Shown here one piece after another: positions 42,671-54,571 of a stretch of DNA of 64,000 bases. Origin of the DNA: Linnemannia elongata (lineage: Eukaryota; Mortierellomycota; Mortierellomycetes; Mortierellales; Mortierellaceae). The translations under genes were made by a program, and so were the position numbers. The notes beneath the pieces are model-generated. The model was not told where the DNA came from. It ran no database searches and was given only the letters and a program-made list of their open reading frames with translations. Position 1 is the first letter of the stretch. Every line of letters starts with the position of its first letter. The stretch lies in contig JAXBDG010000028.1 in assembly GCA_036320915.1 (NCBI GenBank), positions 47,742 to 111,741 of the forward strand. Direction: 5' to 3'.

Positions 42671-43141
42671 CTAGAATGGTACCCGCGCGGAGGAAGTTGA
42701 AAAATAAAGGAGAGGAGAACGGAAGGTCTTCATTCGCCCAACACAGTACTTGGCGTCCAATGCAGTACAGTTATAGTACAATGCAGTGGTAGAGAACAAA
42801 ATACAGTTGACCAAAGAAAAGCAAGCAAGCTTTCTTGAAGCGCAAAGACGGAGAATACTCTCGAGCCAACCAACGGTTGATTAATTGATCAGTAGTTGTT
42901 GACAGCGCTGTCGATTTCCTTTACAGTAGCAACGGAGGTGACTTTTTGGTCATTGGCGATTGTTTCCCCGAACCCTGGAGCACTTGGAATGGGAAGGAGA
43001 AAAGGTACTATTCTAGGTCAATAGAGTAAAGATGCCAGAGCTGTAAGCTCGTCTTTTGTCGCTGTAAGAGATTCGAAATTGCCACGTTAAGCACAACTCT
43101 CAAGTGGTCGAAGTCAGGTATGGGTCAGTAAGATTTTATTT

Positions 43142-45566
43142 TCACGTCCTCTGTAAGAATTCAAGAGTCGATCCCTTCGTGCCGGCATTTTGTTGCACTG
43201 GGATCTGCAATCCAGGTGATTTGCCACCAGCTGCTGACTCCAGATCGATCTTCAGCACATACTGCCTCACACGCTGTATATCAGCAGGGACGGTACGGTA
43301 AACCTTCCCCTCAGAGGTCAAGTAGTCCTGCTTCTCGAAATCGGCATACACATGACTTGGGACGACAAAAATAAGCCGAAGTTCGCCAAGAGGAGATATC
43401 CACCGTGCTTGAAGGAGACTGCTGATAAGCTTTGAGAGCGGTGGGCCTTTGACGGGGTGACTCTTGGATACCGTGATTTGGAATAGGTCTCTGGGAGCGA
43501 GCAGATCGACACAGGGATAGTTGCAAATCTTTGGTATGCATAGTGTACCTGCCGGGACCGGAGTAATCTTGTCAAAATGCGTAACCTCTGGATTCCACGG
43601 GATATCCAAAGAAGCGAGGTCCCCAGTCAGGAGATCCCTGATTTCAAAGGTATGGCCACCTTCTCGGAAGGCACGGAGGACATATGCTTCGAACATAATA
43701 CCGCTAGCGCTTCCGTTAGGTTCCGAGATGAGCCTCTCCAGCACTATCTTTTGAGCGTCCTGACTCAGTAAAGCGGCAACCTTCTCAGCGACGTATGTTG
43801 ATGCCCATTCCAATCGAAAGTTGCGATGATCATTCGTGGGCCAACGGTGAATCAGACGGCTACTGAAGTCGAGCGATTCTTTCGCTTGCGAGAAGTACTG
43901 CATCAGAGTCACCGGATCTTGACTGTCTTGAGGGCTTGTTCAAGACGCTCACATGCCGTAACCTTGGCGCTGTCAAGATCGTCGGGACTGAGTTTTAACA
44001 CCTACCAAGGAAATAGGTCAAAACGTAATAGAGCATCTATTAGTACAACAGAAGTCAAGCTGGCGGTGTATTGAATACTCCCAAAAGTGAAGATGGTTCT
44101 CACAGAAAAGCGCAGTGGGTATGGCCCATAACATACCTTCATTGGCCATCGTAGGACATATCTCGGCACACCGCCTATCTTTGAGTAGAGCTCTTCTACC
44201 GCTTCCAAAGGAACCACTCGAAGCTTGTAACACTGGCCCAGCACTTCTGCAACTCTTCCAGATGCCATGGAGCCATGTAATAACGCCATGTTACCTCTTT
44301 TTCCACATCCTTAAACTGGCGGGCCTCGGAAAATAGGGTCTTTGGCGAAGCTGAAATGACGGTCTTGGCTCGACCGAGTATTGGGTCAGGAGAGCTGTCG
44401 ACAAAATACCATGTGTCGGGTAGACTGAGAAAGGGTTTAAAAGCCTCGATATTGCCGGATCGAACAGTAGAGCGCCCTCCAAAAACGTAGCATTCCGCGC
44501 TCTGTTTGGTGTGGAAAACGATAATCGGAGGGTTGTCATTGTCACTCTCGGCAAGAAGTCGGATGGCGAAGTACACTAGAAAGGCCGATTTGCCTATCCC
44601 AGATGTACCTGTAACAATGATATGCTTCTCAACCTCGTTTCCAGTGCACGGGCGATTGTTCTCAAACTTGTCGACGATTATGTCGTAAAGATCTTTGTAA
44701 GCCTCTCTGACATAAAGATCGCTTGTACCGACGACTGGAAGTAAGATGCCGCGAGGAGCCGATATCTTGTCCATGTCTTTGATGTTGGCGCCGTGCAACT
44801 CGAGGGCAGTGCTAGACATGAGTAAAAATGTCCTCCAGCAATCCTGACCAATAAAAGCAATGAGACCCTTTCTTTGTTGCTAGACGAGACAGGTAATTGG
44901 CATCCACCACAGCCTTCTCAGAGACCAGCCTCTCAATTGCATCCTCAGCGTGTGCGGACGATGACGTTCTTGGAAGAGGCCTGTAAGAGAAGGGTGCAAG
45001 AGAAGAAGAGAAGGGAGCACCAAAAATATTAGCAACTTGTACAATGTCCGTGATAATTGAATGAAAGCAAAGGGCTCCTTTAGACACAGCTGAAGACAAA
45101 TATTCACCTGCATCTTCCTCACGTCTCTTTTCGCAACTATAGGAAAAAAATAGGTAAATAACGCAAATGGAGATCACAATAGCGTTATACTGAGAAGTTC
45201 ATACGCAAGGCGTATTGAAAGCAAAGCGCGTTTGCATTACCTGGCAAGGGTCGCTGGACAATGACGTGAATCGTGTCTCTGGTAAATCAGCGTCAAAGAC
45301 CATGGAGAGCTTGTTGGTCGCCCTCAGTTTTTTTTTCACAGGCACAGAGTCGAAGAACAGGAAGGTCGTTGTCGTCGTCGTCATGAATGGAGACGCGCCA
45401 AAGAGTGAGCTTGTCAGCATCAACATCCTGAAAGTCGTTGGTCTTCTTGGACTTGATGAGCTCCTTGAGGTCGCCATTGTCTTGGAGACTCGATCTCAAC
45501 AGGGAACGCGTTGGAGGTAGCCTCTCCATCAACGAGACAGAACAGAGTGAGGTGGTTGTCGTTCAT
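43142..45566 (-). pseudogene. CRN copy 6, divergent lineage
   Basis: The full CRN plan is present with header ATG at 45566, Walker A intact near 44590, and REase-like motifs VDLLAP and FQITVSKSHP. It differs from copy 1 by many substitutions in the NTPase (DIIVDKFENNRP, QFKDVEKEVTW) and nuclease regions. Yet the last 65 codons and the header flanks are almost identical to the others, which suggests gene conversion. The 13-base exon 4 site is full length here (SQDAQKIVLERL). Frameshifts occur near 44216 and 43919 and at several places between 44820 and 45000. Upstream homology ends at 45902 and downstream homology near 42752. Confidence 0.8.
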
Positions 45567-45902
45567 GGGTAGAATAACTGAAAAGAAGAGAGAGATGGCA
45601 AGGGCGGGCAGAATGAAAAGAAAACAAGAGAAAAGAAAGATGTGGAAAGAAAGAAAAAAGAAGGCGAGGGATAAAACAAAGGAAGTGGTGACGAAGGCGA
45701 TGAAGGCGTGAGAATGGTGGCAAAGGAAAAGAATGGGAGGTGTGAGAATGGTGGCAAAGGCGCTGAAGAAAAGGTGAGAGCCTAGTGAAGAAAGGAATAG
45801 TAAAGGTAGAAAGTCAAAAAATGGGGGCATGGGAGTGGTTAGGACTATGCATCATGAAATATAACGGTGACATCATTATTAAGTGTCACATGACGTTAGA
45901 AA

Positions 45903-46942
45903 AGGGTTATAGCTGAACCCTAAGGCAGAACGTGTGCAAGGACGCGACTATTACCTCCTTGTGCCAATTTTAGTTGAATGCGAATAAATCTATGGTCCTG
46001 AATCATACGAACGTAGGATTATCTTGTAGAGAGAAAAGGCATTTTGAGGTACCCACTAATGATATTTTCAATATTGGAAGAGATAAATCCATTGCAGGCG
46101 ACATTACTTGATCGGGGTGTTGTAAGTAGTAGAGTAGCCTTGCCGCTACGATCTACTGAGAGTAAGCCCGTTGTTCTGTAGATTTGTTTGAAAGAAAAAT
46201 CTCCTCCCACCCTTTTTTTTTCTATTTATTACTGCCGGTGCATGTTAAGGAGTGTTCAATAGCGCCACCACGTTCTCGATTCGTCCATGAGCCTGCCCCG
46301 CTCACTACTTACTACTGCCTTAAGCGAAATGTTTGTTGTGCCCTCCCTTCCTTCTACTGATGGAAAAAAAATCGCATTTTGGTGCTCGGTGATACCCATC
46401 CCTTGTACTGGTGATAAAAAAATTCATCGAGGTAAGGCATTCAATATACGTTCGGTGACAAAATATCACCGTTAAGTTATGGCCATACATAAGTAAACCT
46501 ACTGCATCCCGTCGGTCTGCACACCTCCTGTATTAAAATTGAGTATAACCGTCAATGCCCTTTCTAACTCGCCTTCATATTCTCCCTCCTCCTCCTCACT
46601 CTCACTTTCACTATCTACTCCTTTCTCGCCCTCTCTCTCTAATTGACACTTTATATCATACCGACACCACGCAGCAAGCACCAGCACACGCGCATTTCGC
46701 GATAACCATAATGCTTACATAGACACTCAAAGGCCTGGTCCTCTCGACTTGTATCGCCGTTTTGGTGACATTCACAACAGCTGCACCTAAACCTCCTCCT
46801 TTCACCCATCTCGACCCCAGTGGTATTCTCGGTGCTAAGCAGTTCATACCACATGCGGTCGCCTACGAAGGTGTCACCAACTGCTAACAACCATCCCTTT
46901 CAACAACGTCAGTGCTAATGTAACCCTCAGTACAGTCTATAA
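45903..46942. other. Intergenic between CRN copy 6 and the F-box locus
   Basis: No supported gene. A minus-strand frame near 46651-46890 lacks an ATG start in its conserved part and has no recognisable content. Nothing structured is seen. Confidence 0.55.
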
Positions 46943-47221
46943 ATGTCCAACAAGTTCTATATCTTTCGTGATGCTGCTTTGAGCCCTGGTCTCCCTGAAC
47001 CCGTCCCGAGCCCTTCGATGGATATCGTTAAGAGATTTAAGACGATTGCAGAAATCGAATATACCAGCGACTTTCACTTCCATGATGACATTCGACTGAC
47101 TGTTAATTCTCTGTGTGATGCTCATGCCACTTATCATATTAGGAGCCCATACCAATCATTCTACTCTCCTTTTTTTGTTGCAACTGTGCCTGTGGAGTTT
47201 AAGGGGTCTATGTATGAATGA
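46943..47221 (+). CDS. Small hypothetical protein, 92 aa
   Basis: An ATG frame reads MSNKFYIFRDAALSPGLPEP and ends PVEFKGSMYE. Its composition is balanced and globular-looking, unlike the low-complexity frames around it. It has no signal peptide or membrane segment. It lies upstream of the F-box gene on the same strand and outside the 16-kb duplication as seen here, so there is only one copy. No family is recognised; chance is possible. Confidence 0.3.
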   Translation: MSNKFYIFRDAALSPGLPEPVPSPSMDIVKRFKTIAEIEYTSDFHFHDDIRLTVNSLCDAHATYHIRSPYQSFYSPFFVATVPVEFKGSMYE

Positions 47222-47477
47222 TAGAGTGTAACGGCCTTCGAACTCCTCTCCCATTCACTCTATCATTGAAAATAACGAGTTTTCACCGGGTCATTGCTAA
47301 ACTGTGCCTCCAGAGCTAAACTTTGCCTCCAGAGTTAAACTTTACCTTCAAAGCTAGGCTTTACCTCCAGAGGTACGCTGCGCCTCCAGATCCTCCGCTG
47401 GACCTTGTCAATTATAAAGCAAGAAATGATTACCTCTTTTGCTTCGCCATCATCCAATCCTTCATTCCTGCCCCTTC

Positions 47478-49673
47478 ATGTCTACCCTCACAAATCATCA
47501 TAGCTCCATCTTTGACATCCCCCTCATTCTCGACACTATCTGCAACCACCTCTCGAAGTTTGACATTCCAGTCCTTCTGCAAGTCTCCCATTCCTGGTGA
47601 AACCTTTTCCGGCCGCAAGTCCCTCAATATGTCCGGTTCGTCAACACGACATGTTATCATAGACAAGCTCTCCTGGACCGTGTCGCCCTCATTCGATCCC
47701 TCACAATCGACATCTCTAATGCAGGCTGGTTTCTTAACAACCTCAAACCTTGTACCAAACTCAGTGAGCTCCACTGCGCCGATTTGGAGAACCTACTAAA
47801 GCCACCAAAAACCAACCCAGTTGCGTTATCACCGATCGTTGACCAGACCAACAACCCACTCTTGATGATCGGGGCCAATCCCAACCTTCATACCCTGACC
47901 TTTGAAAAAATCAATTGGCAATACCGAGCCGACCACTTCACAGAATCGGTCTTCAGGTTCCTGGTCACACACAAGTCGCTCACTCGACTTAAGCTCCATC
48001 TTGCTGCGATACCACATAGTTTCTTGAACAACTTTTTCGACAGCCTTCCTGTCAGCCTCCAGGACCTCGAATTTCGTTTTGAGACTTTTTATCATACCCC
48101 TTTGGCTCGTGAGTTCCGGACACCAGCAGATTTCAGAACAACACCACTCCCTTGTCTCAAACGACTCTGCTTGCCAGGAAAGCGCCAGAGAGTGACCTCG
48201 CACTGAGACCAGACAGCTGAGCATCCACCCCGCAATTGGCGTGCTTTCCATGAGGACCATTTCAAGAGCAGTTATGTGGTCCCCCTACTTCGAAGGATGC
48301 CACGTCTCCGGGAATTCGTCTTGAGGAAGTTTCACGGAAGAGGGAAGGAAGTGATGCAAGCCTTGGTGGACTTCTGTCCGGACCTAGAAATCATCGACCT
48401 TTATATAAATGAGAGTCAGGATAGCGAAGGCGGCGGGGTTACCACTGGGCCATTGAGAGGGTCATTTGCCCAACTGAGTGAGTTCCGGATGCAGGGATCC
48501 TGGCCTGAGGTGACTCAGTTAGATATCTCGTTGTTGGTCGCTCGGTCAAGAGACACATTAGAGGTTGTTTGGCTTCACGGCTATGATTACAGCGATTGGA
48601 TACTGTCCGCTAATCCTTTTCATATCGGGACTAAGGCCGGTTGGACCCAATGCACACGACTCAAGGAACTTGTGCTCCATACGTGGGGTCGCAGTGGATC
48701 GCCGATGACGGATTACTGCTGGAATCTTCCAGGCATTTCGTCATCTTCCGCTGGTATCGTTGGAGAGGACGACTCGATGGTGTTTCCTCAGTTGGAGAAA
48801 TTGCGTCTGACAGTCAAGGAACCATTATGGGGAGAATGCCCTGACAGGTTTTGCGGTCGCGTCCTTTGGGAGGTCGAAGGATACTTTGATGCCGATGGTC
48901 CAGAGCACTACCCCTTCAATGACGACTGGACGGCCCCAGCAGTTGCTCTCAGGACAAAGGAGGACGATATCTGGGACCGCGAGTTGGCAGCCGACGTGTT
49001 CGAGCAGAAGCGGGTGCATCAGATGGCGTTTATTATCCATGTTCGAGAGGTATATGGCCGTATCAAGACTCTCAAACAGTTGCAGAATCTGGAGATTGAG
49101 TAGAGGGGCTGCCGGGCCGTTAGAGAAATGACGTTGGAACTAGCAGAGGAACTTTTCTACAGGACTGAGTACGATGACGTCGGCGACGATAATGTCCAGT
49201 GGCGGAAGGAGTATCCCAGAACAGCCAAGGGCTGGTGGGGGGAAATGACAAGGCCAGATCTCATCTGGCTCGGACTGCGGAGACCCAGTTTATCGGAAGA
49301 GCGGAAACAAGCACTTATCCGAGACCGGAATCAGTTCGATTGGGCCTGGTTTTCGGATGCGCCGTACCAACGCCTTGAAAGATACGCCACAATCCTGGAT
49401 CCACTCAACCAGAGGGTCGGCCGCAGCTGGGAGGACTGGATATACCTTGTGGGGCCCTGCCGTAACCACTGGAGTGTTCACCAGTGCAGGATCATTGGAG
49501 CTTCCGGGAACCATTATGGTTGTAAAGGAAAGGACAACGTCTTGAATTATGATTGTGATGGATATGACTTTCTGGATCAGGACCATATTGTGTTCAGTCA
49601 GCAGTTTGAGCATCTGAGCCTGGGGATGACAGTAGACAAGGATGGACGTTGGAACAGCAGGAAGGCAAATTGA
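47478..49673 (+). pseudogene. F-box/LRR-type protein with three in-frame nonsense codons
   Basis: One frame runs 731 codons from ATG 47478 to 49673 without any frameshift. Residues 12-60 look like an F-box (FDIPLILDTICNHLSKFDI, VSHSW, LFRP) and the rest has irregular leucine-rich repeats (LHTLTFEKINW, LTRLKLHLAAI, LREFVLRKF). Such proteins select substrates for SCF ubiquitin ligases and are greatly expanded in some fungi. The frame is interrupted by TGA at 47598 (codon 41, straight after the F-box Trp), TGA at 48204 (codon 243) and TAG at 49101 (codon 542). Each is one C-to-T step from CGA, CGA and CAG. I see no introns that would remove them. Confidence 0.75.
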
Positions 49674-50736
49674 GGTGCCGGCACCTCACGACGACTTCGA
49701 ACAAGGAGAAGAAAATAAAATGATTGATAATTAATGTCGTATTTTGAGAAAAGGCGGAGTGTGCAAGAAAGGGTAAGAAGGGTCAAATGTCAGGTAGGTA
49801 AATATGTTGTTGCAATACCAGTATTGCTTTGATATGTTGAATGGCAAACCAAAATGGCAACAAGCAAATGGTAAAACTAACGGCGGATAATAGGGGGAAA
49901 AAAAGTAGCAGAGGACCATTCTATTACAATGTAAGCATGTGGCCGGGGAAATAGAAAGTAAGTAACATACATCTCTGATTCAAGCCATAGATATGTGTTA
50001 CGTGATGATCTACGTGGAGGTCTTGGGGGGGGGGGGTTTGACATAGGTTGAACAAGCCGTTGGCGTCAGTACCAGGCGTGGGAGGGCTACCAGTCGAGGA
50101 AGAGGGAAAAGGGAAATATGAGATCCCTCCTGTAACTCTGTATTCAAGAGTGCGCCATCCGGCTCGACGTCCATAGCTCGGGTAGCGGCAGACAAGGAAA
50201 TGGATGTATAAACGTGTGGGTGTGGTGTGTATGTGTGTGTGATGTGTGTATGTCTCTCCTCTCTCAATATCACGAATAAAAAACGATTATTCTCACGACC
50301 TTCTCGGTTATAAAGAAATAAATGAGCTCTTTATGCTAAGAACTACACTATGTCAAACGATCTCACCAGTACTGCTAAGGAAAAGAACAGCACTGTGCAT
50401 ACCTGCTCGGTTATCAAGAAAGAAAGGTGATGTTCCTTCTGATATCGAGCAGGCTTCTTCTGTACTACTTGACTTAAAGGGGGTTCAAAGCCGCCAACAC
50501 TTCCTCTCGCTCCAGCGCACCACATAGATCAAGGCCTATGGAACTTATATTTCGCGAAACATCCCCGGATGTAGGAACATCTACACAATACATTGTCTAC
50601 GCAAGAAACTGATTGCAATGGTCAAGATCCGCAAGGGCACTTGCTAGTAAAGCCCAGAGAAGACGACAAAAATTAATCACGAAATTTTAGGGTACTGGTA
50701 TGCACATGTAAGTTAAAATACCGCCCAACAACTTAC
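49674..50736. other. Intergenic, duplicate of 1654-2715
   Basis: It contains the same poly-G run (50025-50036) and GT repeat (50214-50252). One extra A in an A run near 50280 is the only difference I noticed from the left copy. Confidence 0.6.
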
Positions 50737-51158
50737 CAGTTCAAGAGACACTCGTGTACTAGTTGAAACTCGGTGCGCCATGGACGCGTGTTCAGCAGAT
50801 CCTGGAGGTCTTTCAGAGTTTCCACGCGTTCAAACTCATCTAGATAATCCGCCGTCTCCTTGGAGTAGGGTGAGCCATCTGGAAGATTGCTACAGATTTC
50901 AACCCAATCTTCTTCTGTAAACAGTTGCCGGGTAATTTTGTCACTCAAATCAAGCATAAACGAATGTATTGGGCTTTGTAGAGAAAATTTAGAAAGCTGC
51001 GCCCATATTTAATAAGAAAAAAGATAACGAGAAAAGGAAACAAACTTACTGAAATCCTTCATCCGCTTTCCCGCCTCGAACAGAATGTCTTCGACTACTG
51101 TTCCAGATTTCAGTGTCCACCTCTCCCCTAGGCTAGAGTAACGCCTCTGAAGAGACAT
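50737..51158 (-). pseudogene. Fragment of a fungal hypothetical gene (right copy)
   Basis: This is the duplicate of 2716-3138. The first exon (ATG at 51158) has one T fewer before its donor than the left copy (GATTTCA versus GATTTTCA), which breaks the join to exon 2. The left copy is probably the correct one. Confidence 0.45.
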
Positions 51159-52162
51159 CCTCCTATCGCCAGTAAACTGTTTACCAGTAGTCAATTAATA
51201 AGTCGGCACAGTTGAGCAAGATTACAACGTGTTTTCATCTTAATTGTTTGGAGCCCTTGCGTTTCTTTGTGGGAGATGAAGGTTCTGCGTTTGCATCGCC
51301 TTCATTGTCACGACCAATGTCATCTTCGTATGTATCGTTGGCGTTGCTGCCATGGTCGGGGCCGTCCTCATCTAGCAGTCCATAGTAGAATATAGACCTA
51401 CATATTCGGGTGATATGTTGTTTTGAAGAAGGGGGAAGGGGATACAAAGGCAGATATAAAAGAAGGAACGGCCGCACAATGGACGAGAACAACTACAAGT
51501 AGGAGAGATGGCCTTTTTTATGTATCAATAGGTGGGGATGAACTTATAAAGGAGACTTGAAAGGAAGAAGATTTGAGATACTTTGATACTTCTTCCTCTT
51601 CAATCCTTTTTTTTTTTGTTTTTTTTTCTTCTTCTTTTCCTGCTGATAGCCAGTTTGATACCTTGCTGTCATAGTGTAGTAATTCGACATGTATGCCACC
51701 GTAATGAGAAATGTTTGTTATTTTTGTGCTTTACTTTGACACCACGTCCAATGCAGTACAACTATAGTACAATTCAGTGGTAGAGAACAAAATTCAGTTG
51801 ACCAAAGAAAAGCAAACGAATGTTCTTGAAGCGCAAAGACGGAGAATACACTCGAGTCAACCAACGGCTGACTAATTGTTCAGTGATTGTTGATAGCGCT
51901 GTCGATTTCCTTCACAGTAGCAACGGAGGTGACTTTTTGGTCATCGGCAATTGTTTCCCAGACACCTGGAGCACTTGGAATGGGAAGGAGAAAAGGTACT
52001 ATTCTAGGTCAATAGAGTAGAGATGCCAGAGCTGTAAGCTCGTCTTTTGTCGCTGTAAGAGATTCGAAATTGCCACGTTAAGCACAACTCTCAAGTGGTC
52101 GAAGTCAGGTATGGTCCAGTAAAATTTTATTTTCACGTCCTCTGTAAGAATTCAAGAGTCGA

Positions 52163-54571
52163 TCACTTCGTGCCAGCATTTTGTTGCACTGGGATCTGCA
52201 ATCCAGGTGATTTGCCACCAGCTGCTGACTCCAGATCGATCTTCAGCACATACTGCCTCACACGTTGTATATCAGCAGGGACGGTACGGTAAACCTTCCC
52301 CTCAGAGGTCAAGTAGTCCTGCTTCTCGAAATCGGCATACACATGACCTGGGACGACAAAAATAAGCCGAGGCTCGTCATGAGGAAGAATCCAGCGAGCT
52401 TGAATGAGGTTGTCGATAAGCTTTGAGAGCGGCAGTCCTTTGATGGGGTGGTTCTTGGATACCGTGATTTGGAATAGGTCTCTGGGGGCGAGCAGCAGAT
52501 CGACACAGGCATAGTTGCAAATCTTTGGTATGCATAGTGTGCCTGCCGTGACCGGGGTAATCGTGTTGAAATGCGTTACCTCTGGATTCCGCGGGATTTC
52601 CAAACGAGCAGACTGCCCAGTCTCGAGATCCTTGAGCTCAAAGATGTGGCCGCCCTCTCGGAAGGTACGGAGGACATATGCTTCGAACATAATACCGCTA
52701 GCGCTTCCGTTGGGATCCATGACGAGCTTCTTCAACATTTCAAGTGTCCTGACTCAGTAAAGCGGCAACCTTCTCAGCGACGTATGTTGAAGCCCATTCC
52801 AATCGAAAGGTTCATGATCATCCATGGGCCAACGGTGAATCAGACGGCTGCTGAAGTCCAGCGTGTCTCTCCTTGCGAGAAGTATTGCATCAACATCACC
52901 GGGTCTTTGACTCTGTCGAGGGCTTGTTCTAGACGCTCACATGCCATGACCTTGGCACGCTCAAGGTCATTAGGACGTAGGCTTAAGTTCTAGCGATGAA
53001 TTAGATCAAGGCGTAATAGAGCTGTGATTAAAATAGAAAACAGGCTGTCTGCGCATTGAATATCTCCAAAAGTAAAAGCTATTCTCAAAGAAAAGCGTTG
53101 TGGTTTGGGCCTATAAGATACCTGCATCGGCCTTTCTAGGACATATCTCGGCACGCCGCCTATCTTTGAGTAGAGTTCTTCACCGCTTCCAAAGGAACCA
53201 CCTCGAAGCCGACGACACTGATCCTGCACTTCTTCAACTCTTCCAGACTCCATGGGGCCATATAGTAACGCCATGCTACCCTTTTGTCGACGTCCTGATA
53301 TTGGTGGGCTTCGGAAAATAGGGTCTTTGGCGAAGCTGAAATGACGGTCTTGGCTCGACCGAGTACTGGATCAGGAGTGCTGTCGACAAAATACCATGTG
53401 TCGGGTAGACTGAGAAAGGGTTTAAAAGCCTCGATATTGCCGGATCGAACAGTAGAGCGCCCTCCAAAGACGTAGCATTTCGCGCTCCGTTTGGTGTGGA
53501 AAACGATTATCGGAGGGTTGTCGTCGTCGCTCTCGGCAAGAAGTCGGATGGCGAAGTACACTAGGAAGGCCGATTTGCCGATCCCAGATGTACCTGTAAC
53601 AATGATGCTTTTTCAACTCGTTCCCAGTATACGGTGTATTGTTCTCAAACGTCCCGAGGATTGTGTCGTAAAGATCTTTGTACGCCTCTCTGACATAGAT
53701 ATCGTTTGTATCGACGACTGGAAGTAAGATGCCGCGAGGAGCCGATAACTTGTCCATGTTTTCATGTTGGTGTCTTGTAATGCGAGGGCAGTGCTAGACA
53801 TGGAGTAGAAATGTCCGTCTGTCAATCGCCTGACCAATAAAATCAAGTAGCGAGACCCTTTCTTGTTGCTAGACGAGAGAGGTAAACTTGGTCATCCACC
53901 ACAGCCTTCTCGTGAGACCAGCCTCCTCAATCGCATCCATCAGCGTGTGCGGCCGATGACGTTTTCTTGTAAAAGAGAGTCCTAGTAAGAGAAGCGACGT
54001 GCAAGAGAAGAAGAGAAGAGCACCAAAAATATTAGCAACTTGTACAATGTCCATGAATAATTGAATGAAAGCAAAGGGCTCCTTTAGACACAGCTGAAGA
54101 CAAATATTCACCTGCATCTTCCTCACGTCTCTTTTCGCAGCTATAGGAAAAAAAAATAGGTAAATAACGCAAATGGAGATCACAATAGCGTTATGCTGAG
54201 AAGTTCATACGCAAGGCGTATTGAAAGCAAAGCGCGTTTGCATTACCTGGCAAGGGTCGCTGGACAATGACGTGAATCGTGTCTCTGGCAAATCAGCGTC
54301 AAAGACCATGAGAGCTTGTTGGTCGCCCTCAGTTTTTTTTTCACAGGCACAGAGTCGAGCAGAACAGGAAGGTCGTTGTCGTCGTCGTCATGAATTGAGA
54401 CGCGCCATAGAGTGAGCTTGTCAGCATCAACATCCTGAAATCGTTGGTCTTCTGGACTTGATGACTCCTTGAGGTCGCCAATGTCTTGGAGGACTCGATC
54501 TTGACAGGGAACGCGTTGGAGGTAGCTTCTCCATCAACGAGACAGAACAGAGTGAGGTGGTTGTCGTTCAT
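52163..54571 (-). pseudogene. CRN copy 7, duplicate of the intact CRN, frameshifted
   Basis: It corresponds position by position to the intact gene at 4150-6586. The header exon (ATG 54571) has four one-base deletions within about 60 bp near 54440-54482. Exon 3 has further losses near 53605, 53815 and 53868, and one at 53177. Exon 4 lacks 5 bases at the same place where copies 2, 3, 5 and 8 lack 13, plus single bases near 52811 and 52871. Since the non-CRN flanks of this duplicate are nearly perfect, the concentration of losses inside the multi-copy gene points to consensus error. Confidence 0.8.

Noticed and set aside
46651..46890. Cys-rich minus-strand frame of 79 codons
   Set aside because: It lacks an ATG at its start, has no recognisable motif and no copy elsewhere; chance is the simplest view.
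47478..49673. Reassigned TGA or selenocysteine as explanation for the F-box stops
   Set aside because: One of the three stops is TAG, and TGA ends other genes in the window, for example the intact CRN. Nonsense mutation is simpler.
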